Assembly: GCA_950295325.1 (NCBI GenBank)
Contig: OX485809.1
Location: 10,728,001-10,792,000 of the forward strand
Source of the DNA: Polytrichum commune
Taxonomy: Eukaryota; Streptophyta; Polytrichopsida; Polytrichales; Polytrichaceae
Length of the DNA: 64,000 nt
Reading direction: 5' to 3'
The translations under genes were made by a program, and so were the position numbers. Below are positions 1-11,272 of the stretch, one piece after another (position 1 is the stretch's first letter; each line of letters opens with the position of its first letter). The notes under the pieces are model-generated. The model worked only from the letters and a program-made list of their open reading frames with translations, searched no databases and had not been told where the DNA came from.

Positions 1-99
1 ATCCACACCATGGAAGCCCACTGTGAACTTTGCAATGAGCTCAAAATCAACACATTTCGGATTATCCGCCGCATTATCCGCCGGATTTTGAGGGTTTTA

Positions 100-1370
100 G
101 TGTGACTCTTATCAGGTTTGGGTCGGTCGACCCAAACCCCTCCGCTAGTGTGGGCGGGTTTCAGCCTGACCCTGATCAGGTTTGGGTCAGTCGACCCAAA
201 CCCCTCCACTAGTGTGGGCGGGTTTCAGCCTGACCCAAACCTATCCCCTCGTGAGGCAGGTACTAGAGTGGACAAGGAGCCCATCCTGGCCCTCAAGGTT
301 TGGGTCGGTCGACCCAAACCTATACCCTCCTGAGGCAGGTACTATGGTGGACACAAACCCCATCTTGCCCCTTAAGGTTTGGGTCAGTCGACCCAAACCT
401 TTACTCTCATGAGGCAGGTACTAGGGTGGACACGGAGTCCATCCTGCCCCTGTTGGTTTGGGTCGGTCGACCCAAACCCACCCTCACATGGGGCAGGTAC
501 TAGGGTGCACACGGAGCCCATCCTGCCCCTCAATGTTTGGGTTGGTCGACCCAAACCTATACCCTCATGAGGCAGGTACTAGGGTGGACACGGAGTCCAT
601 CTTGCCCCTCAAGGTTTGGGTCGGTCGACCCAAACCTATACGCTCATGAGGCAGGTACTAGGGTGGACACGGAGTCCATCCTGCCCCTCAAGGTTTGGGT
701 CGGTCGACCCAAACCTATCCCCTCGTGAGGCAGGTACTAGGGTGGACAAGGAGCCCATCCTGGCCCTCAAGGTTTGGGTCGGTCGACCCAAACCTATACC
801 CTCATGAGGCAGGTACTAGGGTGGACACGGAGTCCATCTTGCCCCTCAAGGTTTGGGTCGGTCGACCCAAACCTATACGCTCATGAGGCAGGTACTAGGG
901 TGGACACGGAGTCCATCTTACCCCTCAAGGTTTGGGTCGGTCGACCCAAACCCACCTTCACATGAGGCAGGTACTACGGTGCACACGGAGCCCATCCTGC
1001 CCCTGAAGGTTTGGGTCGGTCGACCCAAACCCACCCCCACGTGAGGCAGGTACTAGGGTGGACTTTGAGCCCTTCCTGCCCTATAAGGTTTGGGTCGGTC
1101 GACCCAAACCTTATCCCACAGTGGGCATGTACTAGGTTTGACCCATCCCATTGCCCTTACATAATTTGGGACGGTCTACCCAATCCATCCCCACTGTGTG
1201 GGTGCTCTCTGTTATGAGCCTGAACCCATCTTGCGAAAAGGTTTGGGTCGCTCGACCCAATTTATCCCCACTGTTTGGATGGAGTCTGGATGACCATGAT
1301 CCCATCGTGCCACAAGGTTTGGGTAGGTCGACCCAAACCCAGACCCACCGTGTGGATGGGCTCTAAATGA
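100..1370 (+). repeat. 79-bp tandem array with a palindromic core
   Basis: About 16 units, spaced exactly 79 bp from about 297 to 1087 and more degenerate at both ends. Each carries a 24-nt inverted repeat: arms GGTTTGGGTC and GACCCAAACC around a 4-nt centre (usually GGTC), so most contain GTCGAC. Between cores is a conserved stretch with GAGGCAGGTACTAGGGTGGA. The period is not a multiple of three and the short ORFs hop frame from unit to unit, so the array is not coding. It ends about 160 bp before the DUF7869-like transposase gene. Subterminal transposase-binding repeats are a reasonable inference, unproved. Confidence 0.9.
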
Positions 1371-1530
1371 TAGTGTGTCCACTGGCCAACCCAAACCTTT
1401 ACAAAACCAATGGCATAGCAGTCATATGAACATGTATGAACACTGAGTATTTGCAATATCGTTTATATAAGATGGTTTTTGTATTATTCGATTGGAACCT
1501 ACAATTTTTGTGGTTTCTTGACAAGGTTCA

Positions 1531-3303
1531 ATGTTCATGTGTGTAGGCAGAATGAATGGGTTTAGTGAAAGAGGGGATTGGTCATCTGAAGATATGGCCA
1601 CTTGGCCATCTGCATCTGAGGATGAGATAGACATTGTCGGGGAGGATACTATGGCTGACAGTGCAGATGAAGATCATTTGGATTTACCCTCGCCTTCCGT
1701 ACCGCAATGTCCCATTGCTGAATGTACGGGACTTTCAAGGGCTTCATGGGTGAATTTGGAGGTGGTACTTCTTAATGACAGTGGAGTTGTTGTGGCGGAG
1801 GGGATTTGTTGCAACACCCATCCACAAGACTGCATTGATGAAAACCCGATTGGCACCGAGGACGTTGGGGTTGTCATATTGGAGTCGCTCGTTCATTCCG
1901 AGGTGGATCCCACTCATAGGTTCTCCCTCCGGAGGTGGCCATTGAGGAATGTCACGGTTGATGGAGTTAGTTTGTGTGAACATGAGCAACGACACTTGCA
2001 AATCAAAAAAGAGCAGCAATCAAACATGCGGCCACGCAAGGGTCAAAGAAAGTACGATACATTGGTACGTCCTGCTCCGTCTGCAACTGATTGTAAACGT
2101 CAAAGGTTGCTCGGGGAGAAGTCCATTAGAGAAGTTGCCACAAAGGATTGTTGTGTGCATCGTTGTTGCCAATTGTTTCCAAGGGATAAATTGAAGGCCA
2201 TCCGCGAAGAAATGTGGCTTGGAGATTTCCGTCTAAGATCCACAAGAAAACTTGATGTCCATAAGGCGATACATGTGAATGGGACGGGTCGCAAGGTCAT
2301 CACCATTGAAAGCATAGACGTGTGTTATAAGGCATGGTACACCATTCACGGTGTGTCGAAAGCGGACTTTTATAGACAAGCTGCTTATGCCAAGGAAGGC
2401 CGCCGGTCCCGTCACCATGGTAACGTAGGTTTAAAGAAGCCTACGGAAGCAACAAGGCAAGCAACAGCCACTCTAGCAACCATCATTGTCCCCCTTGCCG
2501 ATGCAATGCCGCACAAAACACGCACACTCACAACCAGTGAAAAGGTTGTGGAGAAAGTTCTTCCCACAGGCACAAAATGGAAAGACATATTGTTGGACGT
2601 GAATGCAGTTGGCGAGAAGATTGGGTTGGAGCCAATTTCATTGTCAAAATTGAGTGCAATCAAGAAACAAAACTTTAGCGAATACATTACAAAAAGACAA
2701 GGGGACAAATTTGCCAGGTGCTCTAATTGCGAGAAGTTGAAGCGCCTCCGGGATGCACACACGATGGGTACCGAGTCATATGCAGCGCATCAATTGAACT
2801 ATTTCAAGCACGTAAACATGCAAGAGGCACACCGTAATGATTACTACACAAATAGAGCTTTGTCCATCTCCAGGTCCTTGGAGGTTCTTACGATCATCCA
2901 TGACAAAATGGACCATGCCAAAACAGCCTCCCCATGTTTTGCAAATCGAATCAAGGCCACGGATGGGTTTTTTAAGTTGCCTATATCGGTTACAGGTGAA
3001 CTTCGAAACAATGTCATGACATACCCTAAATGTTGTGGTTTTTTATTCCGCGATGTACTTGAGAACATGGATTCACTCAAAATGGTTTAGTTATATCTAA
3101 TCACGTTGGGTTGGCATTGCAGGAATGATTGCACATGGACACGGTGATGTCAAGTTTGCTCATTATGCTCTTGATTTGTATCCAGCGGATTCAAACCACA
3201 CGATAGGGTCATTTGCAAGGCTTTTATGTGATTTAGAGAAACCGCCAGCCTATTCTTCAGGATTGTTATTTGAAAACACGGGTTCAACACCTCTATATGA
3301 AGC
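1531..3303 (+). pseudogene. DUF7869-like transposase gene, 5' part (two exons)
   Basis: The N-terminal and central part of a transposon-encoded protein of the DUF7869 type (RNase H-like fold presumed). The first open stretch starts at ATG 1531; a second ATG at 1552 is equally plausible. It has an acidic N-terminus, a basic region with Cys/His pairs (CCVHRCC, CSNCEKLKRLRD), and near residue 457 the motif HDKMDHAKTASP, which I recall as the start of the catalytic core in this family. I infer an intron from 2996 to 3122 (GT..AG): reading through it hits a stop at 3090, while splicing gives SVTG followed by MIAHGHGDVKFAHYALDLYP. The frame then runs to LYEA at 3303, where a solo LTR is inserted. 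The 79-bp array lies just upstream. The family name is from memory. Confidence 0.7.
2996..3122 (+). other. inferred intron of the DUF7869-like gene
   Basis: Donor G|GTGAAC and acceptor TTGCAG|GA. Removing it keeps the frame and joins SVTG to MIAHGHGD, the order I remember for the family; retaining it gives an in-frame stop. Confidence 0.6.
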
Positions 3304-4305
3304 TGTCGCAACCCTTGCTAGCCCTCCTTGACCATCTTGCCAATTTTCATTTCCTAGCAAAGGTTACGAGCGCTAACCATTCGCATACCGCCATGCTAAT
3401 GGTTAGCTCCTCTCACCCCGGACCTTATAGTTCATAGGAGGGGAACCAACCCTCCTACTTTGCTTTCGGGACTCACCCCTTCAATCGCTAACCAACCCCT
3501 TTAATCGGTAACCAATCCTTAGATGTGGACTTCCATTCATGGAAGTCCAATCTTATGTTGATCATCGCGTTGCCGGAGCAACACTACAACAACCCGAACC
3601 ATACTAGGCAACTATGGCCTCACATTAGGCCAATGCCCATGGAGGCCGTGCCGTTCGGCCTCGGGTGGGTGAGGCCACACCACCTCACCCATATAAGCCT
3701 CTAGGACTTCACGCGGGGCCCCTACCCCACCGTCAACCAACCTCTTGTCTCTCTACCAAAGAGTTGGGGCCAAGTGGACATTTTCCTTTAGCTGCTGGGC
3801 CTAGAACCCCCCAGCAGCTTCAGACCATCATAACTTCCTTGTTTGATGTTGGATCATAACAACCAACCACTCCATCTTCATCTACGTTTCACGTAGATGC
3901 CGATGAACTCCTCACTTGCCCCATTCGGGCAAGTTATGAGGACGTTATGCCTCTTTGAACCTTGGCAGTCCCGGGAGTCACTCCCAGGCACTGCTGCACC
4001 AGGGCGCTGTCCCGGGACAGCGCCCCACTCAAATGGCCATAACTCCTAGCTCACACCTCCGATTGAGGTGTTCTTGAGCATTCTAGAATCGCCACGCCAT
4101 GAGCTACGCATAGCTCATGGCCTTGCCCTTGTGCCTCCTAGTCTTCGTGGGTGGGAGGCGTTCCCAACGCCCGGGGCCCTCACCCACACTAGGATCACTT
4201 GGGCCCTCTCACCAACGGCGCCACAAGTCCCGGGTGTCACTCCGGGGTCCCCCTTGTGCCCATGGTGTTTCGGGCACTCCTCATGGAGAGGTGCGCGACA
4301 GAAGC
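3299..4305 (+). mobile_element. solo LTR, family 1, copy 1, with 5-bp TSD GAAGC
   Basis: The LTR proper is 3304-4300 (997 bp), starting TGTCGCAACC and ending GTGCGCGACA, so it has TG..CA ends. GAAGC occurs exactly on both sides (3299-3303 and 4301-4305). It interrupts the DUF7869-like gene in mid-codon, and the protein frame resumes correctly after the second GAAGC. A TATA-like ATATAAG at 3691-3697 marks the transcriptional orientation. It contains perfect palindromes at 4002-4025 and 4096-4121. No primer-binding site, gag or pol is present. A non-autonomous TG..CA element with no internal region is the alternative. Confidence 0.92.
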
Positions 4306-5612
4306 GTTGTTGGATGGAAAAGATGTACGCTTCCATTCGTTGCCAGAGCCACCCAATGAACCCGTGATAGCCAAGAAATTGCCTCCCATTTTGCGTGTCC
4401 AATTGGACAATTGTGCCAAGGACAATAAAAGTAGATATGTATTTGCATATTGGTCATTGTTGGTTGGGAAAGGCATTTTCAAGGAGGTTTTTGTGTCCTT
4501 CCTATTGGTAGGCCACACGCACGATGATATTGATGCATCTTTTGGGCGGTGGAGCATGAAGTTGCAGGAGGAGGATTTTCCTACAATCTCGTTATTGATG
4601 AAGCCGTACATGGATTTGGATAACGTTCCGGTCATCTCCCATATGATTGAGGAGGTGCCAGACTTCAAGGCATTTATAGAACCTTATATTCGAAGTGGAG
4701 CTCACCGATTGATCGGGCATACGAAGGCACAACAATTCCGCTTCTATATGCGTGACGATGGTGTCCCGGCCATGCAATACAAGTTGTTGTGCACGATACA
4801 AGACTGGAGCCCGCCGGAGGGTCTTCTTGTGTGGCGCGTGCATGCGGATGGAAAGACCATGTTACCGGATGGGGAGCCTAGGCCTTGCAAGCCAATAGCC
4901 ATGAAGAATTTGGAGGATATTTTGAAAGGTATATCAGGCTTCATACAATATTGGGAGAGTTTGAAAATAGCGGATGTTGGCGGATCATGTTGGCATCGTT
5001 ATGGGAGTTGGATACATTATTGGACACGTGTTCGTGCCGCCTTGGCAGACCTCCACCAAGATAGCCCTCATACTTTGAGGCATGGATTTTGGCCACAAAC
5101 ACGAGTCGATGTACAAGCTTCGGAGCCTAGTCTTTTTGGGAAATGGAGAGGTTCGAGAGGAGTTTGATGTGGACGACCATTACGTGGGGCCTGCTAGTAG
5201 TCGTCCCCCACCATCTTTCCGCATTGCAATGGATTGTCATGAAGGTTATATGCTCATTTTGCGTCCTGGAGACGAGACATATGCGAAGCCAGTGTGGGTG
5301 GCAAGAGCTTTGTCCAAACCCAATTTTGTACCTTCCAGCTTTCATTTTCGACAAATACAAGTGGAGTACTATCGACCGACAACAAAGAATGAAGATGTGA
5401 TTCGGCATTATACAAGTTGGGATACAAACCCTAACTTTCGGTGGAAGGTGGATTCTGAGCATGGTCCATCTTGGGTAGATACAGATTCCATATTCATAGC
5501 ATGGAAATCACGGAAAAACCATAGTGGATCAGTGTCCATCCCTCAAAAGTACATAACTTTTGCAAAAGACAACATTGCTCGGATTGCACAAGAAGCAACC
5601 CACGTTGAATGA
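4306..5612 (+). pseudogene. DUF7869-like transposase gene, 3' part (frameshifted)
   Basis: Continues the frame of the 5' part directly after the LTR and its TSD. The probable catalytic region shows LRVQLDNCAKDNKSRY (Asp of QLDN) followed by VGHTHDDIDASFGRW; with the earlier HDKMDH these give a plausible three-acid triad, which is inference. The first frame runs to a stop near 5167. The family's C-terminal sequence (VREEFDVDDHYVGP, then RPGDETYAKPVWVARALS) continues in another frame to 5612. A one-base change in the T-run at about 5132-5136 explains the switch. With the LTR insertion and this frameshift, the gene should not make a full-length transposase. Confidence 0.72.
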
Positions 5613-6440
5613 GAAGTTGGTAGGATTGTGTTAGCATGATTATAGTTTAATGCGTAATTATAGCAATATAAATTACACATATGTGTGCTCTTCAAAATTG
5701 GGGCAGAGTTTGGGTAGAACTTACGAATACTATATTGTTTGGAGTTGGATGAATATTCATTTACTATATTTTAAAAAAATGAAGTTCATCTTATTATTAT
5801 GTTTGGGACTATATTGTCGAATGAAGAAATATGCATTTATTACATGCACTTTGTATGTTGCAATGTCTATATTCTATTGAGCATGCTAATAATAGAAATC
5901 ATTTTATATATTTTTTGGGTGAAACTTGTTTGGAGTGCTCTACCCAATGTGTTTTTGTTGATGAAATTGGTGTCGAGTGCTCTACCATATGTGCTTATGT
6001 CCGCACATCATAGATTTGGGATATTAGAACATATAATATAATTGAGTTTGTTGACAATATAGTTTCGGGCCTCTTCAAGTTCTTTGATCCATATATTAAT
6101 TTGAGACTAGAGAAAGTCTCAATTTAACGAATATAGTGTTATCTATACAATAATTTGTCATAAGGATAAATACACTAAAATACACATATTTGCTACTCTA
6201 TATATAACATTAAAATTTCAAATTTTGTAAGACAACGATGAACATGCATAAAAGTATACAATAATAAACGATTGGTTGAATTTTTAAATAAAAATAAAAA
6301 ATTCTGAAAGTGGTACAACATATTGTACAAGTAATAACTTTATTATTGGGACAATGGTTCAAAATCCCTTTATAAATCACATACATAAACAAACCATACA
6401 CAATCTAATATTCCATTTCATTCCGTCAACTTGACTTCCG
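5613..6440. other. AT-rich gap, no gene seen
   Basis: Lies between the convergent ends of the DUF7869-like gene and the MGEK gene. Only short chance ORFs, AT-rich with many stops. It may hold the 3' regions of both genes. Confidence 0.5.
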
Positions 6441-7004
6441 TCATGGCAACCTCGTAAATGTTTGTGGCTTCCGTCGAGGGTCCAATCTTGGCGGAAGAGG
6501 ATCCGGCCTAAGTAAATCAAAATAGCTAATCGTTCGGTCTTTCATCCGTTCCTTCAACGGTAGCCGATGAGGCGATAATCCTTTCATCTTCTTACGAAAA
6601 GGCAAAGTCCTTGTAGATTCTTCTGTTATCTTGACTTCTTCAACATCGATTGAATTATCATCCATATTCACATCCCCGGGCTTCCGTAAAATATCTGTGC
6701 TTAAATCAACCATATCATTTGGATCTTCACCCATGTTTTTTGTTAGGTCTTTTTTCGCCGCATCGATCTCAAATTTGACCGCATATCGTCATTGGTCCTC
6801 CTTCGCTCTCAACTTCCATGCTTGTGTAGATTGTGAAAAGGGGGTCATCACATAGTCATTACGAAATCGATCTCTAGCACTTCTCTCATCTCTCTCACGC
6901 TCGGGTGATGGATTGAATGGAATATGGGGTTCTCCTAAATTCTCTATCTCCTCATCACATCCTAGACCCTCAAACATGTCTTTCTTCTCTCCCATCCTAT
7001 CCAT
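6441..7004 (-). pseudogene. MGEK gene, copy 1: unrecognised small transposon-associated gene
   Basis: Reads on the minus strand from ATG at 7004 (MGEKKDMFEGLG) to a stop at 6441, about 187 codons. One in-frame TGA lies after KLRAKEDQ, at about 6786-6788; the frame then goes on unchanged. The protein is highly charged, and the best-kept segment is near the C-terminus: LSPHRLPLKERMKDR, then TISYFDLLRPDPLPP. A second copy at 51092-52540 matches across the whole length (MGEKRDMFAGLG, STQAW, RYA, LSPYRRPLKDRMRDK, DLLRP). I do not recognise the family. It is convergent with the DUF7869-like transposase gene, while copy 2 is convergent with a different transposase. A second transposon protein, for example DNA-binding, is possible but only inferred. 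Confidence 0.6.
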
Positions 7005-7149
7005 GATATTCTACCGTCGTTATATGTGTGAGTCTAAAGGCTCTACTAATATACTGAGCTCAAAGGACTTCATGAAATATACAATAATTGATGTAATCCA
7101 AGATATAGAGCATCCAATTCTCGTTGGTAAAATATAGACAACACTATAG

Positions 7150-7278
7150 GAATAAAAAAAAATTGGTGAAGTCAAAAAGTTAGTTGCACTTTTTGAAAAA
7201 ATCCCTCGACACCCGCATTGAAAACCTCTTTGATACTTTTTTTAAGCTTCTATATTTGATTAGTTATCGATTCATTCA
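7150..7278 (-). repeat. truncated MITE fragment related to 8576-8984
   Basis: Reverse complement of the internal part of the 8576 and 34131 elements (shared CGACACCCGCATTG, CTTCTATATTTGATTA, ATTCATTCA). It has no terminal repeats and ends where the 84-bp array begins. Confidence 0.65.
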
Positions 7279-7279
7279 A

Positions 7280-8230
7280 CGAATCATAAATTTGTACTTC
7301 AACCTTAGTGGTTCATATGGTTTTACAACCCATGTCACGCATCTGAATGCCACTCTCATTTAACAAATCACAAATTTGTGCTTCAACCTTAGTGGTTCAT
7401 ATGGTTTCACAGCCAATGTCACGTATCTGAATGCCATTCTCATTTAACATATCACAAATTTGTGTTTCAACCTTAGTGGTTCATATGGTTTTACAACCCA
7501 TACGCATCCGAAGGCCACTCTCATTCAACAAATCACAAATTTGTGCTTCAACCTTAGTGGTTCATATGGTTTCACAGCCAATGTCACGTATCTAAATGTC
7601 ATTCTCATTCAACATATCACAAATTTGTGTTTCAACCTTAGTGGTTCATATGGTTTTACAACCCATACGCATCCGAAGGCCACTCTCTTTCAACAAATCA
7701 CAAATTTGTGCTTCAACCTTAGTGGTTCATATGGTTTTACAACCCACACGCATCCGAATGCCACTCTCATTCAACAAATTACAAATTTGTGCTTCAACCT
7801 TAGTGGTTCATATGGTTTTACAACCCATATCACGCATCCGAATGCCACCTTCATTCAACAAATCACAAATTTATGCTTCAACCTTAGTGGTTCATATGGT
7901 ATCACAACCCATGTCACGTATTCGAATGCCACTCTCATTCAACAAATCACAAATTTGTGCTTCAACCTTAGTGGTTCATATAGTTTTACAACCCATGTCA
8001 CGTATCCGAATGCCACTCTCATTCAACAAATTACAAATTTGTTCTTCAACCTTAGTGGTTTATATGATTTCACAACCCACGTATATTCGAAGGCCACTAT
8101 CATTCAACAAATCACAAATTTGTGCTTCAACCTTAGTGGTTCATATGGTTTCACAACCCATATCACGCATCCGAATGCCACTCTCATTCAACAATCACAT
8201 ATTTGTGCTTCAATATTCGTGGTTCATAAA
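7280..8230 (+). repeat. 84-bp minisatellite, about 11 copies
   Basis: Unit of 78-84 bp with constant parts CTTCAACCTTAGTGGTTCAT and CACTCTCATTCAACAAATCA. Length steps are mostly multiples of three, so it stays open in two frames over more than 200 codons. Both translations are just the repeat, with no start context, so I take it as a non-coding minisatellite. The right end decays into AAAGCCTAAAGCCT. Confidence 0.9.
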
Positions 8231-8575
8231 GCCTAAAGCCTAAAGCCTAAACCCCTAAACCATTTCAAATTGCTACCACATATGTGCCATTGTTTTATTC
8301 TCACACTCATGTAGAAGTGTTTCCATAAATACCAATAGTTCTCCTTTACACATGTCATTTTCTTCTTCACTGTATTAAAACCCCAACAATATCCTTTTGA
8401 GCCACAATTCGGTATTTGTGTTTTGATCACTATCATCGCTTGGATATTTACGAGGATTAGAAGATTTGTTTGCATTGAATATTGGGAGGTATGGGAAACG
8501 ATCATTCAAAGTATGAACAAACTTTTCCACACAAGATGCACCCAATAATATGAATGGTTGTAGTTCATTGGGCCC
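8231..8575. other. gap, nothing recognised
   Basis: Begins with a short CCTAAAGCCTAAA run and continues as AT-rich sequence without a convincing ORF. Confidence 0.4.
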
Positions 8576-8984
8576 ATAATATCAAGTAGCAAGGCTAGGA
8601 GGGTACCCTTTGAGTACCCGCAAATTTACCTTAACAAGAAGGGAAAAGCTTGCAAAACAAGGGTGAATGAATGGATAATTAATCAAATATAGAAACTTCA
8701 AAAAGATATCAAAGATGTTTCCAATGCGGGTGTCGGGAGACTTTTCAAAGTGTGCAACTACCTTTTTGACCTCACCAAGTTTTTCGTTGCTATATAGCTA
8801 TTAAGATTTGTTTAGATCGTAATTTAGCCTAGATTAGAACCTTTACCACCACTTGGCATTAGTTTTGTCCTACAAACCGACATATTAATTTTAAACATTG
8901 AAAGTAACTATCCAAATAGTTTAAGCACGCGCCGGTTTGATGCTCTTTTGAGAAGGTCAATGCGGGTTTGCTACTTAATATTAT
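8576..8984 (+). mobile_element. MITE, family with ATAATATYAAGTAGCAA ends, copy 1
   Basis: Ends ATAATATCAAGTAGCAA and TTTGCTACTTAATATTAT form terminal inverted repeats of about 17 bp. The interior matches 34131-34602 along its length (GAGGGTACCCTTTGAGTACC, GCGGGTGTCGGGAGAC). GCCC on both sides could be a 4-bp TSD. The superfamily is not clear. Confidence 0.75.
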
Positions 8985-9530
8985 GCCCATCAGTTGCCAA
9001 TGCATGAACAACACAATATCTTGTATTGTTTTCATAACTCAACTGAAGATTTCTTGCAAATTTCCTCAAGAATTTTCCCAAATTCTTGCTTGTACGACCC
9101 AACATAGGTCCATTCCTAGATTTTAAATTGACGTGATATATTTAAATTTCATATTCAATTTATTCAACTCTTGTAAAACATCTTCAAGCTAGTTCAAATA
9201 AAAATATAATTAAAAAAAACCTATGATCTCATACCAATGCTGCTCTTCATCTTTGAATATTCCAATAGCGCCAGCATGCATTGTAGGGAGTAGGTCATGA
9301 CATTACCGAATTGCATGAATGTCTAAAACCACTACATAATATTCTTCAAATACATCCTTCAACAATCGTTTCAGCTCGTTGCGTCGATTTGTGCTAAGGT
9401 AGAGACACCTATTCATGACAACGACCTAATTCTGCCAACTTTCAATATATACATGAACATTTCTCGCCATCATTTGTGTTGCTTCACAATTGTTCCTTTG
9501 TTTCTTTTGGATAAGTCTATGGGTCATGAA
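8985..9530. other. gap, nothing recognised
   Basis: AT-rich; no ORF or repeat that I could support. Confidence 0.35.
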
Positions 9531-9534
9531 TGGG

Positions 9535-9690
9535 TCTATGTTCCCCGTTCCCGTCCCCGTCCGCCCCATTCCCCCCCCCCCCGTTCCCCCCCGTTCCCCC
9601 CCGTCCACCCCCACGTTCCCCCCTGTCCGCCCCACCCCCCTCCCCCGTCTGCCCCACCCTCGTCCCCCGTCCGCCCCACACCCTCCTTAG
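9535..9690 (+). repeat. C-rich array (CCCGTTCCC / CCGTCCGCCCCA)
   Basis: About 155 bp of almost uninterrupted pyrimidine-type repeats built from CCCGTTCCC and CCGTCCGCCCC, with a run of 12 C. The proline-rich ORFs across it are low-complexity artefacts. A reverse-complement array lies at 11606-11775. The opposite strand could form G-quadruplex-like structures. Confidence 0.85.
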
Positions 9691-9876
9691 TCGTTTTTTA
9701 CTACTTTGATTTTAACAAAATGGTAAACAGAATGGCAAAATGGTTTACCTGGCGCTAGGCATATCCACGTCCACGTCGGCGTTTTCTGCCACATAGGACG
9801 CCACCTTGGCAAGAAGGTAAGTATTTTACCCACCCTACTCCATTCCCCCTATGTTGACCATATGTGGACCCTATTG

Positions 9877-9904
9877 TGTCGTGACGGAGGGGTCCGTCAC
9901 GACA
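9877..9904. repeat. perfect hairpin, 12-bp arms
   Basis: TGTCGTGACGGA, a GGGG loop, TCCGTCACGACA. It sits in a cluster of CGACAC motifs ending in ATAGACAACCCTG, a tail also found after the 11.9-kb hairpin. Confidence 0.85.
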
Positions 9905-9959
9905 CGACACGTCATGACGGCACGACACCGTCATAACAACGGGATAGACAACCCTGCCC

Positions 9960-10853
9960 ATGTTTTATGTTCATCTAACTTACTTATAATGGGATTGTCT
10001 ACATTTAATGGGCCCTTCATTGTTTAGAATTCCTTTATAATTTTTATTTCAAATGATTTTAATCCTCTTTATATAATTATGCCGCACGTTGTTTTTAAAA
10101 TGCACTAAGTGATCTATCCGTGTTATTTCTCCCATAAGGGTACCTGAAATGGAATGAACAATAGTTATGGGAATTGTGTGCACTTAATCATTCCTCCTCC
10201 TAGCTTGTAACTGCCGGCACTACCCGACACTCCCTCAAACAAGTGATCTCACAAGATGTCCACACAAGTGTGATGACACTGCAAAATGGCAAGTTACCTG
10301 AAGCTTAGGAGATGCAACAAAGTGGATGAGATGCGATGAAGTGGACGAAAATGCAAACTCCACCGCTGCGGAATGGAAGTTGTGACGGGAAGCACGTAAC
10401 CCTAAACCACAAGCCAACAAGGCATAGTCTCCAAATATGCATAGTATTGAAAAAATTACCTAAAATATATATATATTTGGTCGGTTGCCCGCCATGAAAA
10501 TAAATTTTCAATCGGTAATTTGCGGTGGGTACTCTAGGGCAGCTTGCCTTAATGCTGGCATTTTTTTTCTTCTAATTGGCCCATTTCCGTAAACCTTGAT
10601 TTTCTTCCGAAACCCCTTCCTAAACTTTCCAATTGCATTCAGAAATTCTCAAAATCAACCGGCTAGCTTGTAACTAACTGCCGGCACTACCCGTTCATTG
10701 TTGTGGTCTCTAAAGTTCATCATCTGCCAAAAATGTTTTGGAATGGCATGGAGTTGGGTGGTTTTCTTGTAGGCAAGATGTTAGTGACTGATTGGTGTGG
10801 GTGTTGGCATTTAGTCTAAGGGCCATGACCTTACCCTCATAAAAGGTTTTGAC
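9960..10853. other. gap, nothing recognised
   Basis: AT-rich, with two occurrences of a short motif AACTGCCGGCACTACCCG (about 10.21 and 10.68 kb). No supported gene. Confidence 0.4.
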
Positions 10854-11272
10854 TTAAGGTAGAAATACCATAACCCGTTAATCACCTTCAAGCCATGCAC
10901 TAGACCGCCGTCATAATGGTGAGGTGCCATTTCTAAAACTGATCATGGCTCGGTGACAACTTCAATGCGTGTAACTTACACTTAGTGTAGCCAATGGGAG
11001 TCAAGTGTTAATGTACTCATGAGGTAACCGATTTAGGCAATGTTTTGAATGGAATTGCGGAATACCGTGTTTGGTGTAGGGAGAATCTAGTGAACGAGTA
11101 GGGGTTTGGACAACTTTCCACTTTGAAAAATAGTCGCATTTTTTGTATACTAATCAAAAATCTCCATAGCGGTGATAATTTGTTGGTCATCCTACTACAT
11201 TGGTTATTTTGTTGCTTAAGGGATCCCTAATTAGTTTTGTATGGATAAGTAAACCGGTTATGGTATTTAGTG
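10854..11272 (+). mobile_element. MITE with TTAAGGTAGAAATACCAT end, copy 1
   Basis: Left end TTAAGGTAGAAATACCATAA; the right end, read in reverse complement, gives AAATACCATAACCGG. The interior matches 18087-18540 in the opposite orientation (for example AATGTACTCATGAG and GAATCTAGTGAACGAGTAGG). No coding capacity. The TSD is not resolved. Confidence 0.65.

Noticed and set aside
118-1366. Chain of 60-76-codon ORFs at 79-bp intervals
   Set aside because: All are the same tandem unit shifting frame; the period is not a multiple of three and no gene structure joins them.
3304-4300. Retrozyme / hammerhead ribozyme in the family-1 LTR
   Set aside because: I looked for the CTGATGA ... GAAA core and did not find it; CCGATGAACTCC near 3.90 kb lacks the rest of the core.
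4068-4367. Conserved 60-110-codon ORFs near one end of every family-1 LTR (both strands)
   Set aside because: Conservation follows from LTR copy identity; the ORFs run into different flanking DNA at each site and occur on both strands.
7280-8230. CRISPR-like array
   Set aside because: Plant nuclear context, no unique spacers of constant length, whole unit repeated.
7460-8243. 258- and 215-codon ORFs in overlapping frames
   Set aside because: Readings of the 84-bp minisatellite, open only because unit lengths are mostly multiples of three.
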